Made by a program: the position numbers and the translations under genes. The notes under the pieces were generated by a model. It was given only the letters and a program-made list of their open reading frames with translations, searched no databases and was not told where the DNA came from. This document shows positions 10,288-17,673 of a DNA stretch of 64,000 nt, in pieces. Position 1 is the first letter of the stretch. Every line of letters begins with the position of its first letter. Source of the stretch: Gordonia sp. SID5947 (GTDB taxonomy: Bacteria > Actinomycetota > Actinomycetes > Mycobacteriales > Mycobacteriaceae); assembly GCF_009862785.1 (NCBI RefSeq), contig NZ_WWHU01000001.1, positions 2,666,001 through 2,730,000 on the forward strand, given 5' to 3'.

Positions 10288-10817
10288 TGGGTCAGACCCG
10301 ACTCCAGGTTCGCTACGCCGACACCAGTGCACGCCGGCTCACCTTCTCCCTGACCGCCGAGCTGCAGGAACCACTGGCGCGCTGCGACCGGCGGATCGGC
10401 GCGCGCACGCTGTCGCTCCGACTCCTCGGTGCGAGCCATCAGGTCGTGGTCGACGACGGCGTCCACCGGTTGTGCGAGACGGTGGCCTGCCTGCCCGGCA
10501 TCGACGAGCCGCTCCCCGCATCCGTCGACACCGACGGATACACGTTCACCTCACGGATCGAGCCCTGCGAGACCGACCGGATGGAGTCCGTCGTCGGCGA
10601 CCTCGACCGCCGCGTCGGCGACCACCTGGCCGCCGGTGCCCCCGCCGTGATGGGTCACTTCCCCGGCCTGCCACTGGCGATCACCGCGGTGATCGCCGCC
10701 GCCGCCGACGACGACGACGACACGATCAGCTGGCAGACCTGGCACACCTACCCGCAGAACTCCGAGCTCGTGGTGACCTCGAGCAAGCTGCGCCGGATTC
10801 CGGGGGCACATCGATGA
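10287..10817 (+). CDS. DUF2617 family protein
   Basis: A 176-residue soluble protein starting MGQTRLQVRYADTSARRLTF. It has the features I associate with DUF2617: an opening beta-strand pair, a central SVDTDGYTFTSRIEPC segment and the end SWQTWHTYPQNSELVVTSSK. Its start overlaps the DUF4178 stop (TGATG) and its stop overlaps the DUF4247 start (ATGA), so the three are tightly coupled. No catalytic motif is apparent. A run of five Asp (residues ~140-145) is unusual. Confidence 0.8.
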   Translation: MGQTRLQVRYADTSARRLTFSLTAELQEPLARCDRRIGARTLSLRLLGASHQVVVDDGVHRLCETVACLPGIDEPLPASVDTDGYTFTSRIEPCETDRMESVVGDLDRRVGDHLAAGAPAVMGHFPGLPLAITAVIAAAADDDDDTISWQTWHTYPQNSELVVTSSKLRRIPGAHR

Positions 10818-11389
10818 CCCAGCCCCCGCCACCACGGTTCCCGCCACCACCACCGGGCGGCGACGGCCCGCGCGGCCCCGCCCCGGGCGACGACCCCCGT
10901 CGCGGTCTGCACCGAACGCGCAACATCGTCATCGCGGTGATCGTGATCGTCGCACTCTTCGCAGTCGTCGCGACGTGCTCGGTGAGAACGGTCCGCAACG
11001 GCGGCGGCGACGTACGCAACTACATCACGTCGCACTACCAGCGCGACGAGGCCCACGACGAGGGTGACGTCGACGCCTACATCGCCGACGGCACCCCGAC
11101 GACGGTGGCCGCCGAGTTGAGCGACGTGCGACGTCCGACCGACCAGCGCAGCGGGGACACCAGCAATCCGGACAATGTCGACGGCAGCCAGTTCCTGCAG
11201 TATCCCGACTACCTCATCGGTCTGTTCCCGCTGGCCGCCGCCCAGACCCGCGTCATGCTCAGCCGCGACTATCGGTCGGGTTACCACCACTACCACTCCT
11301 ACGTCGGTGGATTCTGGGTTCCGACACCGAACTTCGGCGGATCGGGCAGCGGCTACCGGGGCGGCGGAAGCGGCGGGGGCGGCAAGTGA
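10814..11389 (+). CDS. DUF4247 domain-containing protein
   Basis: A 191-residue protein. Residues 1-30 are Pro- and Gly-rich, then a membrane segment (NIVIAVIVIVALFAVVATC) is followed by an extracytoplasmic domain beginning NYITSHYQRDEAHDEGDVDA and ending in a His/Tyr cluster (SGYHHYHSYVGGFWVP) and a Gly/Ser tail. The cysteine at the end of the membrane segment might be lipid-modified, but the preceding residues are not a clean lipobox. DUF4247 is a family of unknown function conserved in this operon context. Confidence 0.8.
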   Translation: MTQPPPPRFPPPPPGGDGPRGPAPGDDPRRGLHRTRNIVIAVIVIVALFAVVATCSVRTVRNGGGDVRNYITSHYQRDEAHDEGDVDAYIADGTPTTVAAELSDVRRPTDQRSGDTSNPDNVDGSQFLQYPDYLIGLFPLAAAQTRVMLSRDYRSGYHHYHSYVGGFWVPTPNFGGSGSGYRGGGSGGGGK

Positions 11390-11429
11390 CCGGACATGTT
11401 CAACCACCACACACCGGGAGAGAGACACC

Positions 11430-11855
11430 GTGATCCGAGACATCTTCGAGAATGCCTACGCGGCAGGCGCATACAGCTTGGCCGGGGTGGCCCTGATGGC
11501 GATCTCCTTCATCGTCCTCGACCTCCTCACTCCCGGCAGGTTGCGCGAACACCTGTGGGCCGAGCGCAATCGCAATGCCGGCATCCTGGTGTCATCGAAT
11601 CTCGCCGGGATCGCGATCATCGTCACCGCGGCGATCGTCGCCAGCGAGGGCCGACTCGTCGAAGGTCTGGTGTACACGGCGGTGTACACCGCGATCGGGA
11701 TCGCGGTGACGGCCGCGACATTCGCCCTCATCGACGTCGCGACGCCCGGGCGGCTCGGCGAGCTGCTGCTGCGCCCGGAACCCCACCCGGCAGTGTGGGT
11801 ACAGTCGGTCGCCCATGTCGGCGTCGCCTTGATCGTCGCATCGGCGATTCTGTGA
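11430..11855 (+). CDS. DUF350 family membrane protein
   Basis: A 141-residue protein of four membrane helices arranged as two DUF350 repeats: AGAYSLAGVALMAISFIVLD with LTPGRLREHLW in the first half and FALIDVATPGRLGELLL in the second. The start is a GTG at 11430, with GGGAGAG about ten bases upstream. The family is uncharacterised and often lies next to membrane-bound spermidine-synthase-like genes, as here. A second DUF350 gene lies at 28341-28769 in this window. Confidence 0.85.
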   Translation: MIRDIFENAYAAGAYSLAGVALMAISFIVLDLLTPGRLREHLWAERNRNAGILVSSNLAGIAIIVTAAIVASEGRLVEGLVYTAVYTAIGIAVTAATFALIDVATPGRLGELLLRPEPHPAVWVQSVAHVGVALIVASAIL

Positions 11856-11886
11856 ACGGCGACCCGTCGCCGTCGCATCCGTCGTC

Positions 11887-13650
11887 GTGAGCGGTCCGGA
11901 CACGGTCACCTCCCCGGACGTCGACGGTTCAGTCGACTCCTGGTCCCGCCTGTCGCGCGCGTCGCTGCTCGCGGTGGTGTTCGTCTGCGCGGCCTGTGGT
12001 CTCGTCTACGAGCTGGCGCTGGTCTCCCTCGGTTCCTTCCTCATCGGCAACACCGCCACGCAGGCCTCGATCGTGCTGGCGGTCATGGTGTTCGCCATGG
12101 GGATCGGCTCGCTCGCGGCGAAACCGCTGCAGAACAGGGCGGTCACGTCGTTCGCCCTGATCGAACTCGCCCTCGCCCTGCTCGGCGGCATGTCCGTGAT
12201 GGCCTTGTACGCGGCGTTCGCGTACCTGTCGCTGTACACCCCGGCGCTGATCGTGGTCGCCTTCGTCCTCGGCCTGCTCATCGGTGCCGAGATCCCGCTG
12301 CTGATGGTGCTGCTGCAGCGAATCCGCAAGCAAGAGGCCGGTTCCGCGGTCGCCGACATGTTCGCGGCCGACTATATCGGCGCCCTCATCGGCGGACTCT
12401 GCTTCCCCTTCCTGCTGTTGCCTGTCTTCGGGCAACTACGCGGCGCGCTGGTCGTCGGGCTGGTGAATGCCGCCGCGGGCTGCTTCCTCGTCTTCGTCGT
12501 CTTCCGCCGATCGCTGAGCCCCGGCCGGCTCCTCGTACTCGGCGGCACAGCGGTGGGTGTCGTCGTGCTGCTCGTCCTCGGTCTTGTCTACTCGAGCCGA
12601 TTCGAGGTGACCGCGCGCCAAGCACTGTTCCGCGACCCCATCGTCGTTGCCGAGCGAACCCAGTACCAGGACATCGTGATCACGCAACGCCGGACGCCGA
12701 TCGGTCCGGACACGCGTCTGTATCTCAATGGGGATCTGCAGTTCTCGTCGATCGACGAGTACCGGTATCACGAGTCGCTGGTCCATCCGGTGATGGCCGG
12801 CGCCGGGAGCGGAGCGAGCGGGCCGAACACCACCGGCGCCGGGAGCGGAGCGAGCGGGCCGAATACGACCGGCACCCGCGGCCGCGTCCTCATCCTCGGC
12901 GGCGGTGACGGGCTGGCACTGCGCGAGGTGCTGGCGTACCCCGATGTGGCGTCGGCGACCCTGGTGGAACTCGACCCGGAGATGATCCGGCTCGCGCGTT
13001 CCGATCGGCGTCTGGTGGAACTGAACCGTGGGTCGATGGACGATCCGCGCAGCAGGGTCGTCAGTGCGGACGCCTTCTCCTGGTTGCGCGACAACCGGGA
13101 CACCTTCGACGCGATCGTCGTCGACATGCCTGATCCGGACGAATCAGCCACGGCCAAGCTGTATTCCACCGAGTTCTACGCGTTGGTGGCGGCGCATCTG
13201 GCACCGGGTGGGCGGATGGTCGTGCAGTCCGGTTCCCCCTATTTCGCGCCGAAGTCGTTCTGGTGCATCGGCGCGACGCTGGCCGCCGCGGGGGTGGCGA
13301 CGGTGCCGTATCACGTCGACGTCCCGTCCTTCGGTGACTGGGGCTATTTCCTCGGCGTCGCCACCGGCGCCGGGAGCGAAGCGAGCGGGCCGAACACCAC
13401 CGGCGCCGGGAGCGAAGCGAGCGGGCCGAACACCACCGGCGCCGCCGGGAGCGAAGCGAGCGGGCCGAACGCCACGACTCGGCCCGAACTGCGGCTCGAT
13501 CTTCCGCACCCGATGCGATTCCTGAACGATGACGAGCTGGCCGCGGCTGCGGTGTTCCCAGCCGACCGGACCCCGCTCGACATGCCACCGTCGACCCTCA
13601 TGGACCCGCGCATCCTGCGGTACGCACAGTCGGAGTGGGCCGCCTACTGA
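11887..13650 (+). CDS. speE: Membrane-anchored polyamine aminopropyltransferase-like protein
   Basis: A 587-residue protein. Residues ~20-240 contain about seven membrane helices. A spermidine-synthase fold follows: the substrate strand TRLYLNGDLQFSSIDEYRYH, the SAM/dcSAM-binding GGGDGLALREVL, an acidic ELDPEMIRLAR and VVDMPDPDE, which carries the catalytic-type Asp. By family it would transfer an aminopropyl group from decarboxylated SAM to a polyamine, but with the membrane domain and DUF partners the true substrate is open. Two clusters of 36-nt in-frame repeats are inserted, one just before the GGGDG loop and one after the core fold. It ends 7 bases inside the convergent SDR gene. Last gene of the DUF4178 operon. 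Confidence 0.87.
   Translation: MSGPDTVTSPDVDGSVDSWSRLSRASLLAVVFVCAACGLVYELALVSLGSFLIGNTATQASIVLAVMVFAMGIGSLAAKPLQNRAVTSFALIELALALLGGMSVMALYAAFAYLSLYTPALIVVAFVLGLLIGAEIPLLMVLLQRIRKQEAGSAVADMFAADYIGALIGGLCFPFLLLPVFGQLRGALVVGLVNAAAGCFLVFVVFRRSLSPGRLLVLGGTAVGVVVLLVLGLVYSSRFEVTARQALFRDPIVVAERTQYQDIVITQRRTPIGPDTRLYLNGDLQFSSIDEYRYHESLVHPVMAGAGSGASGPNTTGAGSGASGPNTTGTRGRVLILGGGDGLALREVLAYPDVASATLVELDPEMIRLARSDRRLVELNRGSMDDPRSRVVSADAFSWLRDNRDTFDAIVVDMPDPDESATAKLYSTEFYALVAAHLAPGGRMVVQSGSPYFAPKSFWCIGATLAAAGVATVPYHVDVPSFGDWGYFLGVATGAGSEASGPNTTGAGSEASGPNTTGAAGSEASGPNATTRPELRLDLPHPMRFLNDDELAAAAVFPADRTPLDMPPSTLMDPRILRYAQSEWAAY
12799..12870 (+). repeat. Two tandem 36-nt in-frame repeat units, cluster 1
   Basis: Two units (12799-12834, 12835-12870), each opening with the palindrome GGCGCC and containing GGGAGCGGAGCGAGCGGG. 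Each encodes GAGSGASGPNTT. They lie between the SpeE substrate strand and the SAM-binding GGGDG loop. The same unit occurs in two other clusters in this window. Confidence 0.92.
13366..13476 (+). repeat. Three tandem 36-39-nt in-frame repeat units, cluster 2
   Basis: Units at 13366-13401, 13402-13437 and 13438-13476 (the third has one extra codon). The core is GGGAGCGAAGCGAGCGGG and the product is GAGSEASGPNTT repeated. They sit in a loop after the Rossmann core of SpeE and keep the frame open. Confidence 0.92.
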
Positions 13651-14573
13651 GGTGCGGCGGCTCGCGGCGGCACGAGATCCTCCAGGAAGTCCCACAGCGC
13701 GCGCTCGCGGTCGGGATCGTAGGATTCGTCCGACGACGCCGTCACACGGGTGCGGTCGACGTAGGCACCGGATGCCGCCGGTGTGCGTCCGAGCACCACA
13801 TCGGCCAATTTCCTTCCTGCCGTGGATATCCGGTCGACCGTCGGCGAGAGGGTGAGCGCCGGGAGCAGCCAGCGACTCACGAGCCGATCGCGACGCCCGG
13901 CCGCTCTGGTCAGACCGGTCCCGGGCACGAACGACGGGTTGTAGGCGAGGATGTCGATCCCGTCGGGCAACCGACGCGACCACTCGTGGACGAGATGGAT
14001 GGCGGCCAGCTTGCTGGTCGAGTAGGCACGCCGTCCGGCGCGCACCGTGTCGGGCTCGTCGAACGCCCCCGGACGGGACAGGACCGATGGCGACGACCAA
14101 CGTGGCGCGGGCACCATACCGAGGTTGTGCCGGAGATCGCCGAAGTGCGTGTCGCTCACCGTGATCACGATTCGGGCGGGCGCCGACAGGTGGTCCAGCA
14201 GACCCCTGAGCAGTAGATGATTCGCGACGACATTCACCGCGAACGTGCTCTCGAGACCGTCCACCGTCTCGTGCAGCGCGTCTACGAACTGCAGCCCGGC
14301 GTTGCCGACGAAGCCCATGAGCGGCGGGAGTGTTCCGCCGTCGAGTCGACGGGAGATCTCGTCGACCGCGGCCCGGATGCGGCCGATGTCCGCGAGATCC
14401 GTGTCGATCGTCGTGATCCGCTGGTCAATTGAATTCGGTTGTCGGACACCATCTCCGGACATACTGCTTCGCGACAACGACACGAGATGCAGATCCGGGT
14501 CGGCGCGGAGCATCTCCAGCGCCGCGGCGCGCCCGATGCCTCGGGTCGCGCCGGTCATCACGATGGCGTGCAT
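13644..14573 (-). CDS. Short-chain dehydrogenase/reductase (retinol-dehydrogenase-like)
   Basis: A 309-residue classical-type SDR. The cofactor motif TGATRGIG is at residues 7-14, NAG follows in MGFVGNAG, and the catalytic set is S in VITVSDTHF with YSTSK further on. The spacing between Ser and Tyr is longer than usual, as in the retinol-dehydrogenase/protochlorophyllide-reductase-like group. It should be a cytoplasmic NAD(P)-dependent oxidoreductase of unknown substrate. The ribosome site AAAGGAG is well placed. It is divergent from a TetR gene with two matching operators between them, so it is very likely repressed by that regulator. Its 3' end overlaps speE by 7 bases. Confidence 0.9.
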   Translation of the reverse strand: MHAIVMTGATRGIGRAAALEMLRADPDLHLVSLSRSSMSGDGVRQPNSIDQRITTIDTDLADIGRIRAAVDEISRRLDGGTLPPLMGFVGNAGLQFVDALHETVDGLESTFAVNVVANHLLLRGLLDHLSAPARIVITVSDTHFGDLRHNLGMVPAPRWSSPSVLSRPGAFDEPDTVRAGRRAYSTSKLAAIHLVHEWSRRLPDGIDILAYNPSFVPGTGLTRAAGRRDRLVSRWLLPALTLSPTVDRISTAGRKLADVVLGRTPAASGAYVDRTRVTASSDESYDPDRERALWDFLEDLVPPRAAAPQ

Positions 14574-14588
14574 GGCCCGCTCCTTTGA

Positions 14589-14603
14589 GTTGACAGCGTC
14601 AAC
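14589..14603. promoter_or_regulatory. TetR operator, copy 1 (SDR/TetR divergent region)
   Basis: A perfect 6+3+6 palindrome, GTTGAC-AGC-GTCAAC, lies between the divergent SDR and TetR genes, 15 bp before the SDR start. Confidence 0.8.
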
Positions 14604-14620
14604 CCAGTGAACCCATTCGA

Positions 14621-14635
14621 GTGGACAATGTCAAC
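14621..14635. promoter_or_regulatory. TetR operator, copy 2 (SDR/TetR divergent region)
   Basis: GTGGAC-AAT-GTCAAC, the same 6+3+6 design with one mismatch, 32 bp from copy 1 (about three helical turns). It lies just ahead of a GATAAG-like -10 and the TetR start at 14652. Confidence 0.75.
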
Positions 14636-14651
14636 TGATAAGTTTGTCGGC

Positions 14652-15242
14652 ATGGCGACCCGGGCGGAGAGTGCCGCACAGACCCGGCAGGCCCTGCTCG
14701 ATGCGGCCGTCGTCCTCCTTGATCGCGGAGGTCCGGAGGCGGTGACGCTACGGGACGTCGGTGCCGGTGCAGGGGTGTCGAGATCTGCCGCATATCGCCA
14801 TTTCGTCGACAAGGACGCCCTGTTGAAGGCGGTGGCCACCGACGCGTGGGCCGCCGTCGCGGTCGGACTCGACGCCATCACCGGTGACGAGTCGCTGTCA
14901 CCGGAACGGGCACTGCGCACGGCCCTCGGGGCATTGTCCGATCTGGGCCACAGCCGGCCACACCTGTACCGACTGATGTTCGCGCAGACCACCGATGAGC
15001 CGGCATCCGTCGCCGAGGCCGCCGGACGTGCCCAGGACACGTTTCTCGAACTCGTCGGCAGACTCGTCGGCGGCGAGCGTGCCCGCCCCTACGCGGGTGT
15101 GCTGATGGCAGCGGCCCACGGAGTGACCGACCTCGACCTGACCGGACACCTGCCGCGCGAGAAGTGGCACGCCGACCGTCATCAACTCATCGACCTGGTC
15201 GTCGGAATGATCCCGTTCCCGTCAGAACCTCCGCGAGGATGA
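14652..15242 (+). CDS. TetR/AcrR family transcriptional regulator
   Basis: A 196-residue repressor beginning MATRAESAAQTRQALLDAAV. The helix-turn-helix is at residues ~10-55 (GPEAVTLRDVGAGAGVSRSA, then YRHFVDKDALL). The C-terminal ligand domain includes LYRLMFAQTTDEP, typical of a common TetR C-terminal subtype. Upstream ATGs at 14607 and 14628 are open, but they would put operator copy 2 inside or against the gene, so 14652 is preferred; a GATAAG -10 ends about ten bases before it. The regulator should bind the two GTCAAC palindromes and repress itself and the SDR gene. The next gene begins 4 bases after its stop. Confidence 0.9.
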   Translation: MATRAESAAQTRQALLDAAVVLLDRGGPEAVTLRDVGAGAGVSRSAAYRHFVDKDALLKAVATDAWAAVAVGLDAITGDESLSPERALRTALGALSDLGHSRPHLYRLMFAQTTDEPASVAEAAGRAQDTFLELVGRLVGGERARPYAGVLMAAAHGVTDLDLTGHLPREKWHADRHQLIDLVVGMIPFPSEPPRG

Positions 15243-15246
15243 GATC

Positions 15247-16470
15247 GTGGAGACCATGTCCGGTCAGTTGGCGGTCGCGCTGGTGGTGGTGATCGTCCTC
15301 GTCGCCGTCGTCGCGGTGGTGCTGGTCCGAACACGTCGGGTGGTCACCACACCGACCGAGCGGGCCGTCCACTTCGCGCTGCAGACCGCGTCGCAGGCGG
15401 CCCGGTCGTTGCGCGCGGGACTCTCGGCCTCCTCGGCGCGCGACGCCCTGCCACATCTGCGAGCACTCACCGCGGCCGATGCATTGGCACTCTACGATCC
15501 CGTGGGCGAGGCGCTGGCCCACGAGCCCGCCGACGACCCGCTGTGGGACGACGTCCTGACCGCCGCCTCGGCGGAGGCCGCGCGCACCGCGGAGCCGGGT
15601 CTGCGCCGCGTGCTGGTGAACGATCCGTGCGGTCCGGAGTCGCCGGTCCGCGCGCTCATCGCCGAGCCGTTGATCTCCGACGGGAGCAGCGTCGGGGTGC
15701 TCGTGGTCGCGACCACCCACCGGCCCGGGCCGGGCATGCTCGGTGCGGTCGGCGAGGTCGCGCGGTACGTGTCGAGCCAGATCGAGCTCGCCGACCTCGA
15801 GGCGTCGAGGGCTCGCCTCGACCGCGCCGAGGTCCTCGCGCTGCGCGCACAGATCAGCCCACACTTCATCTACAACGCACTCAACACCATTGCGTCGTTC
15901 GTACGGACCGACCCCGCGCGGGCACGGGAGCTGATCCTCGACTTCGCCGACTTCACGAGGTACTCCTTCCGCGCGGCCGGCGAGTTCACGGTGCTGGCCG
16001 ACGAACTGCGCAACATCGACCGATATCTGACCTTGGAACGTGCCCGGTTCGGGCCGGCGTTGAACGTGAGGCTCCAGGTGGCGCCCGAGGTCCTGAACGT
16101 CGTCGTGCCCTTCCTCGCTCTGCAGCCCCTCGTGGAGAACGCCGTTCGCCATGGGCTGGCGGGAAAGGGAGGTGGCACCATCACCATCATCGCCCGCGAT
16201 GAGGGGACCGATTGCGTGATCACCGTCGAGGACGACGGGGTCGGGATGGACCCCGAACTGTTGCGGTCCGGCGACATCGACGCACTGACCCCGGCCGAGA
16301 ATGCCGCCCGCAACGAATCCGAGGGTGCCCACGTGGGGCTCACGAATGTCGATCATCGGCTGCGGGCCGCATTCGGCAACGACTACGGTCTGGTGGTCGA
16401 CACGGGGATCGATGCGGGCACCCGAGTCGGCATGCGAGTCCCCAAGTTCCGTGCCGGAATCCGCGCCTGA
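15247..16470 (+). CDS. LytS/YehU-type sensor histidine kinase (His_kinase PF06580)
   Basis: A 407-residue kinase. One N-terminal membrane helix (LAVALVVVIVLVAVVAVVLV) is followed by a GAF-like region (residues ~50-190), then the short His_kinase domain with the phospho-acceptor in LRAQISPHFIYNALNTIASF, and an HATPase domain with N-box PLVENAVRHGL and G-box EDDGVGMDP. The GTG at 15247 follows GAGGATGA at good spacing. It is paired with a LytTR regulator downstream, and the set lies directly upstream of sodium:solute symporter genes. The small GAF-like sensor implies detection of a cytoplasmic signal. Confidence 0.92.
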   Translation: METMSGQLAVALVVVIVLVAVVAVVLVRTRRVVTTPTERAVHFALQTASQAARSLRAGLSASSARDALPHLRALTAADALALYDPVGEALAHEPADDPLWDDVLTAASAEAARTAEPGLRRVLVNDPCGPESPVRALIAEPLISDGSSVGVLVVATTHRPGPGMLGAVGEVARYVSSQIELADLEASRARLDRAEVLALRAQISPHFIYNALNTIASFVRTDPARARELILDFADFTRYSFRAAGEFTVLADELRNIDRYLTLERARFGPALNVRLQVAPEVLNVVVPFLALQPLVENAVRHGLAGKGGGTITIIARDEGTDCVITVEDDGVGMDPELLRSGDIDALTPAENAARNESEGAHVGLTNVDHRLRAAFGNDYGLVVDTGIDAGTRVGMRVPKFRAGIRA

Positions 16471-16495
16471 CATGTCCACGAAGGGAGGTGGCCGA

Positions 16496-17296
16496 ATGTC
16501 GCTGGTGGTCCTCGCCGTCGACGACGAGCCTCCGGCGCTCGACGAACTGGCCTACCTGCTCGGCCATCAGCCCGAGGTGGACGAGGTGCTCAGTGCCGGC
16601 GACGCCACCGAAGCCCTGCGGCAGCTCAACGAGCACCACGTCGACGCGATCTTCCTCGACATCAACATGCCCGGGCTCTCGGGACTCGAACTCGCAGGCG
16701 TGCTGACCAAGTACGCCGACCCACCGGCCGTGGTGTTCGTGACGGCTCACGGCGACAAGGCGGTCGACGCGTTCGAGGTCGGCGCGGTCGATTATCTCCT
16801 CAAGCCGTTGCGCGAAGAACGGCTCACCCAGGCGATCTCGCGCGTCCTGGCGGTCCGCGAGGCCGGCGGTCAACCAGCCGGTCCGGTTCCGCCGCAAGCG
16901 TCCCCCACCGACGAGGTGATCCCGGTGGAGCTGTCCGGGGTCACCTCACTGGTGCGCCGCGACAGCATCTCATGGGTGGAGGCGGTCGGCGACTATGCCC
17001 GGTTGCACTCGGAGTCGGGCGCTCACCTGGTACGGATACCGTTGTCCACCCTGGCCTCCCGCTGGCAGGATCACGGGTTCCAGCGCGTGCACCGGTCCTA
17101 CCTGGTGGCTCTGCCGATGGTGACCGGACTGCGCTCGAGCGGTTCGACGACGGTCGTGTGCGTTCGGGCAAACGGCTCGTCGGCGGCCGTCGAACTGCCG
17201 GTGAGCCGACGTCAGCTCCGTGAACTCAAGGACCTGTTGATCCGTGATCCGATGCGTGAGCTCAAGTCGAGCTCCGACGATCCGGCCCAGCGATGA
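16496..17296 (+). CDS. LytTR-family response regulator
   Basis: A 266-residue regulator. The receiver domain has VDDEPPALDEL, phospho-Asp in AIFLDINMPGLSG (near residue 55) and Lys in YLLKPLREERL. The C-terminal LytTR domain includes SWVEAVGDYARLHSESGAHL and the DNA-contact segment FQRVHRSYLVALPMV. The ATG follows AAGGGAGG at ideal spacing. It overlaps the next small membrane-protein gene by 4 bases, so the regulator, a membrane partner and a symporter form one transcript. It likely controls the symporters. Confidence 0.94.
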   Translation: MSLVVLAVDDEPPALDELAYLLGHQPEVDEVLSAGDATEALRQLNEHHVDAIFLDINMPGLSGLELAGVLTKYADPPAVVFVTAHGDKAVDAFEVGAVDYLLKPLREERLTQAISRVLAVREAGGQPAGPVPPQASPTDEVIPVELSGVTSLVRRDSISWVEAVGDYARLHSESGAHLVRIPLSTLASRWQDHGFQRVHRSYLVALPMVTGLRSSGSTTVVCVRANGSSAAVELPVSRRQLRELKDLLIRDPMRELKSSSDDPAQR

Positions 17297-17673
17297 CCGG
17301 TCAACAACCACAGCGGGAACGGGTGGTGCTGTCGCGCCGGCGCGGCGCCCGGATGGTCCGCACCCGCGTCGAGGTCCAGGAACAGACCGAGGTCGGTGAC
17401 GCCCTGGTCCGTGGGCTGATGCGAGCGCAGCTCGGGCTCGCCCTGCGGCTGGCGGTGGCCGTGGTGGCCGTCATCGTGGCGATCCCGTTGGTGGGCACCA
17501 TCTTTCCGTGGCTCACCACGGTCAGCGTGCTGGGCATCCGGCTCAACTGGCTGATCCTCGCCCTGCTGCTCTATCCGTTGCTGTACGTGACCGGCTGGTT
17601 CTACGTGCGGTTCGCCGAACAGGCCGAGCGGGACTTCATCGGGGTCGTCGACGACGAGCGCGACCAACCGTGA
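17293..17673 (+). CDS. Small membrane protein, DUF485-like partner of the symporter
   Basis: A 126-residue protein with a basic N-terminus and two membrane helices (LRLAVAVVAVIVAIPLVGTI and LNWLILALLLYPLLYVTGWF), ending in YVRFAEQAERDF. Size, topology and its place just before a sodium:solute symporter match DUF485 proteins, although the DUF485 signature itself is weak. It overlaps the genes on both sides by 4 bases. Probably an accessory subunit of the symporter. Confidence 0.7.
   Translation: MTGQQPQRERVVLSRRRGARMVRTRVEVQEQTEVGDALVRGLMRAQLGLALRLAVAVVAVIVAIPLVGTIFPWLTTVSVLGIRLNWLILALLLYPLLYVTGWFYVRFAEQAERDFIGVVDDERDQP

Noticed and set aside
12799..13476. CRISPR array
   Set aside because: The repeats are directly tandem without spacers, lie inside a coding frame, and no cas gene is present.
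15187..16479. 430-codon minus-strand frame opposite the LytS kinase
   Set aside because: The kinase on the plus strand has complete motifs; the antisense product is Asp/His/Arg-rich and matches nothing.
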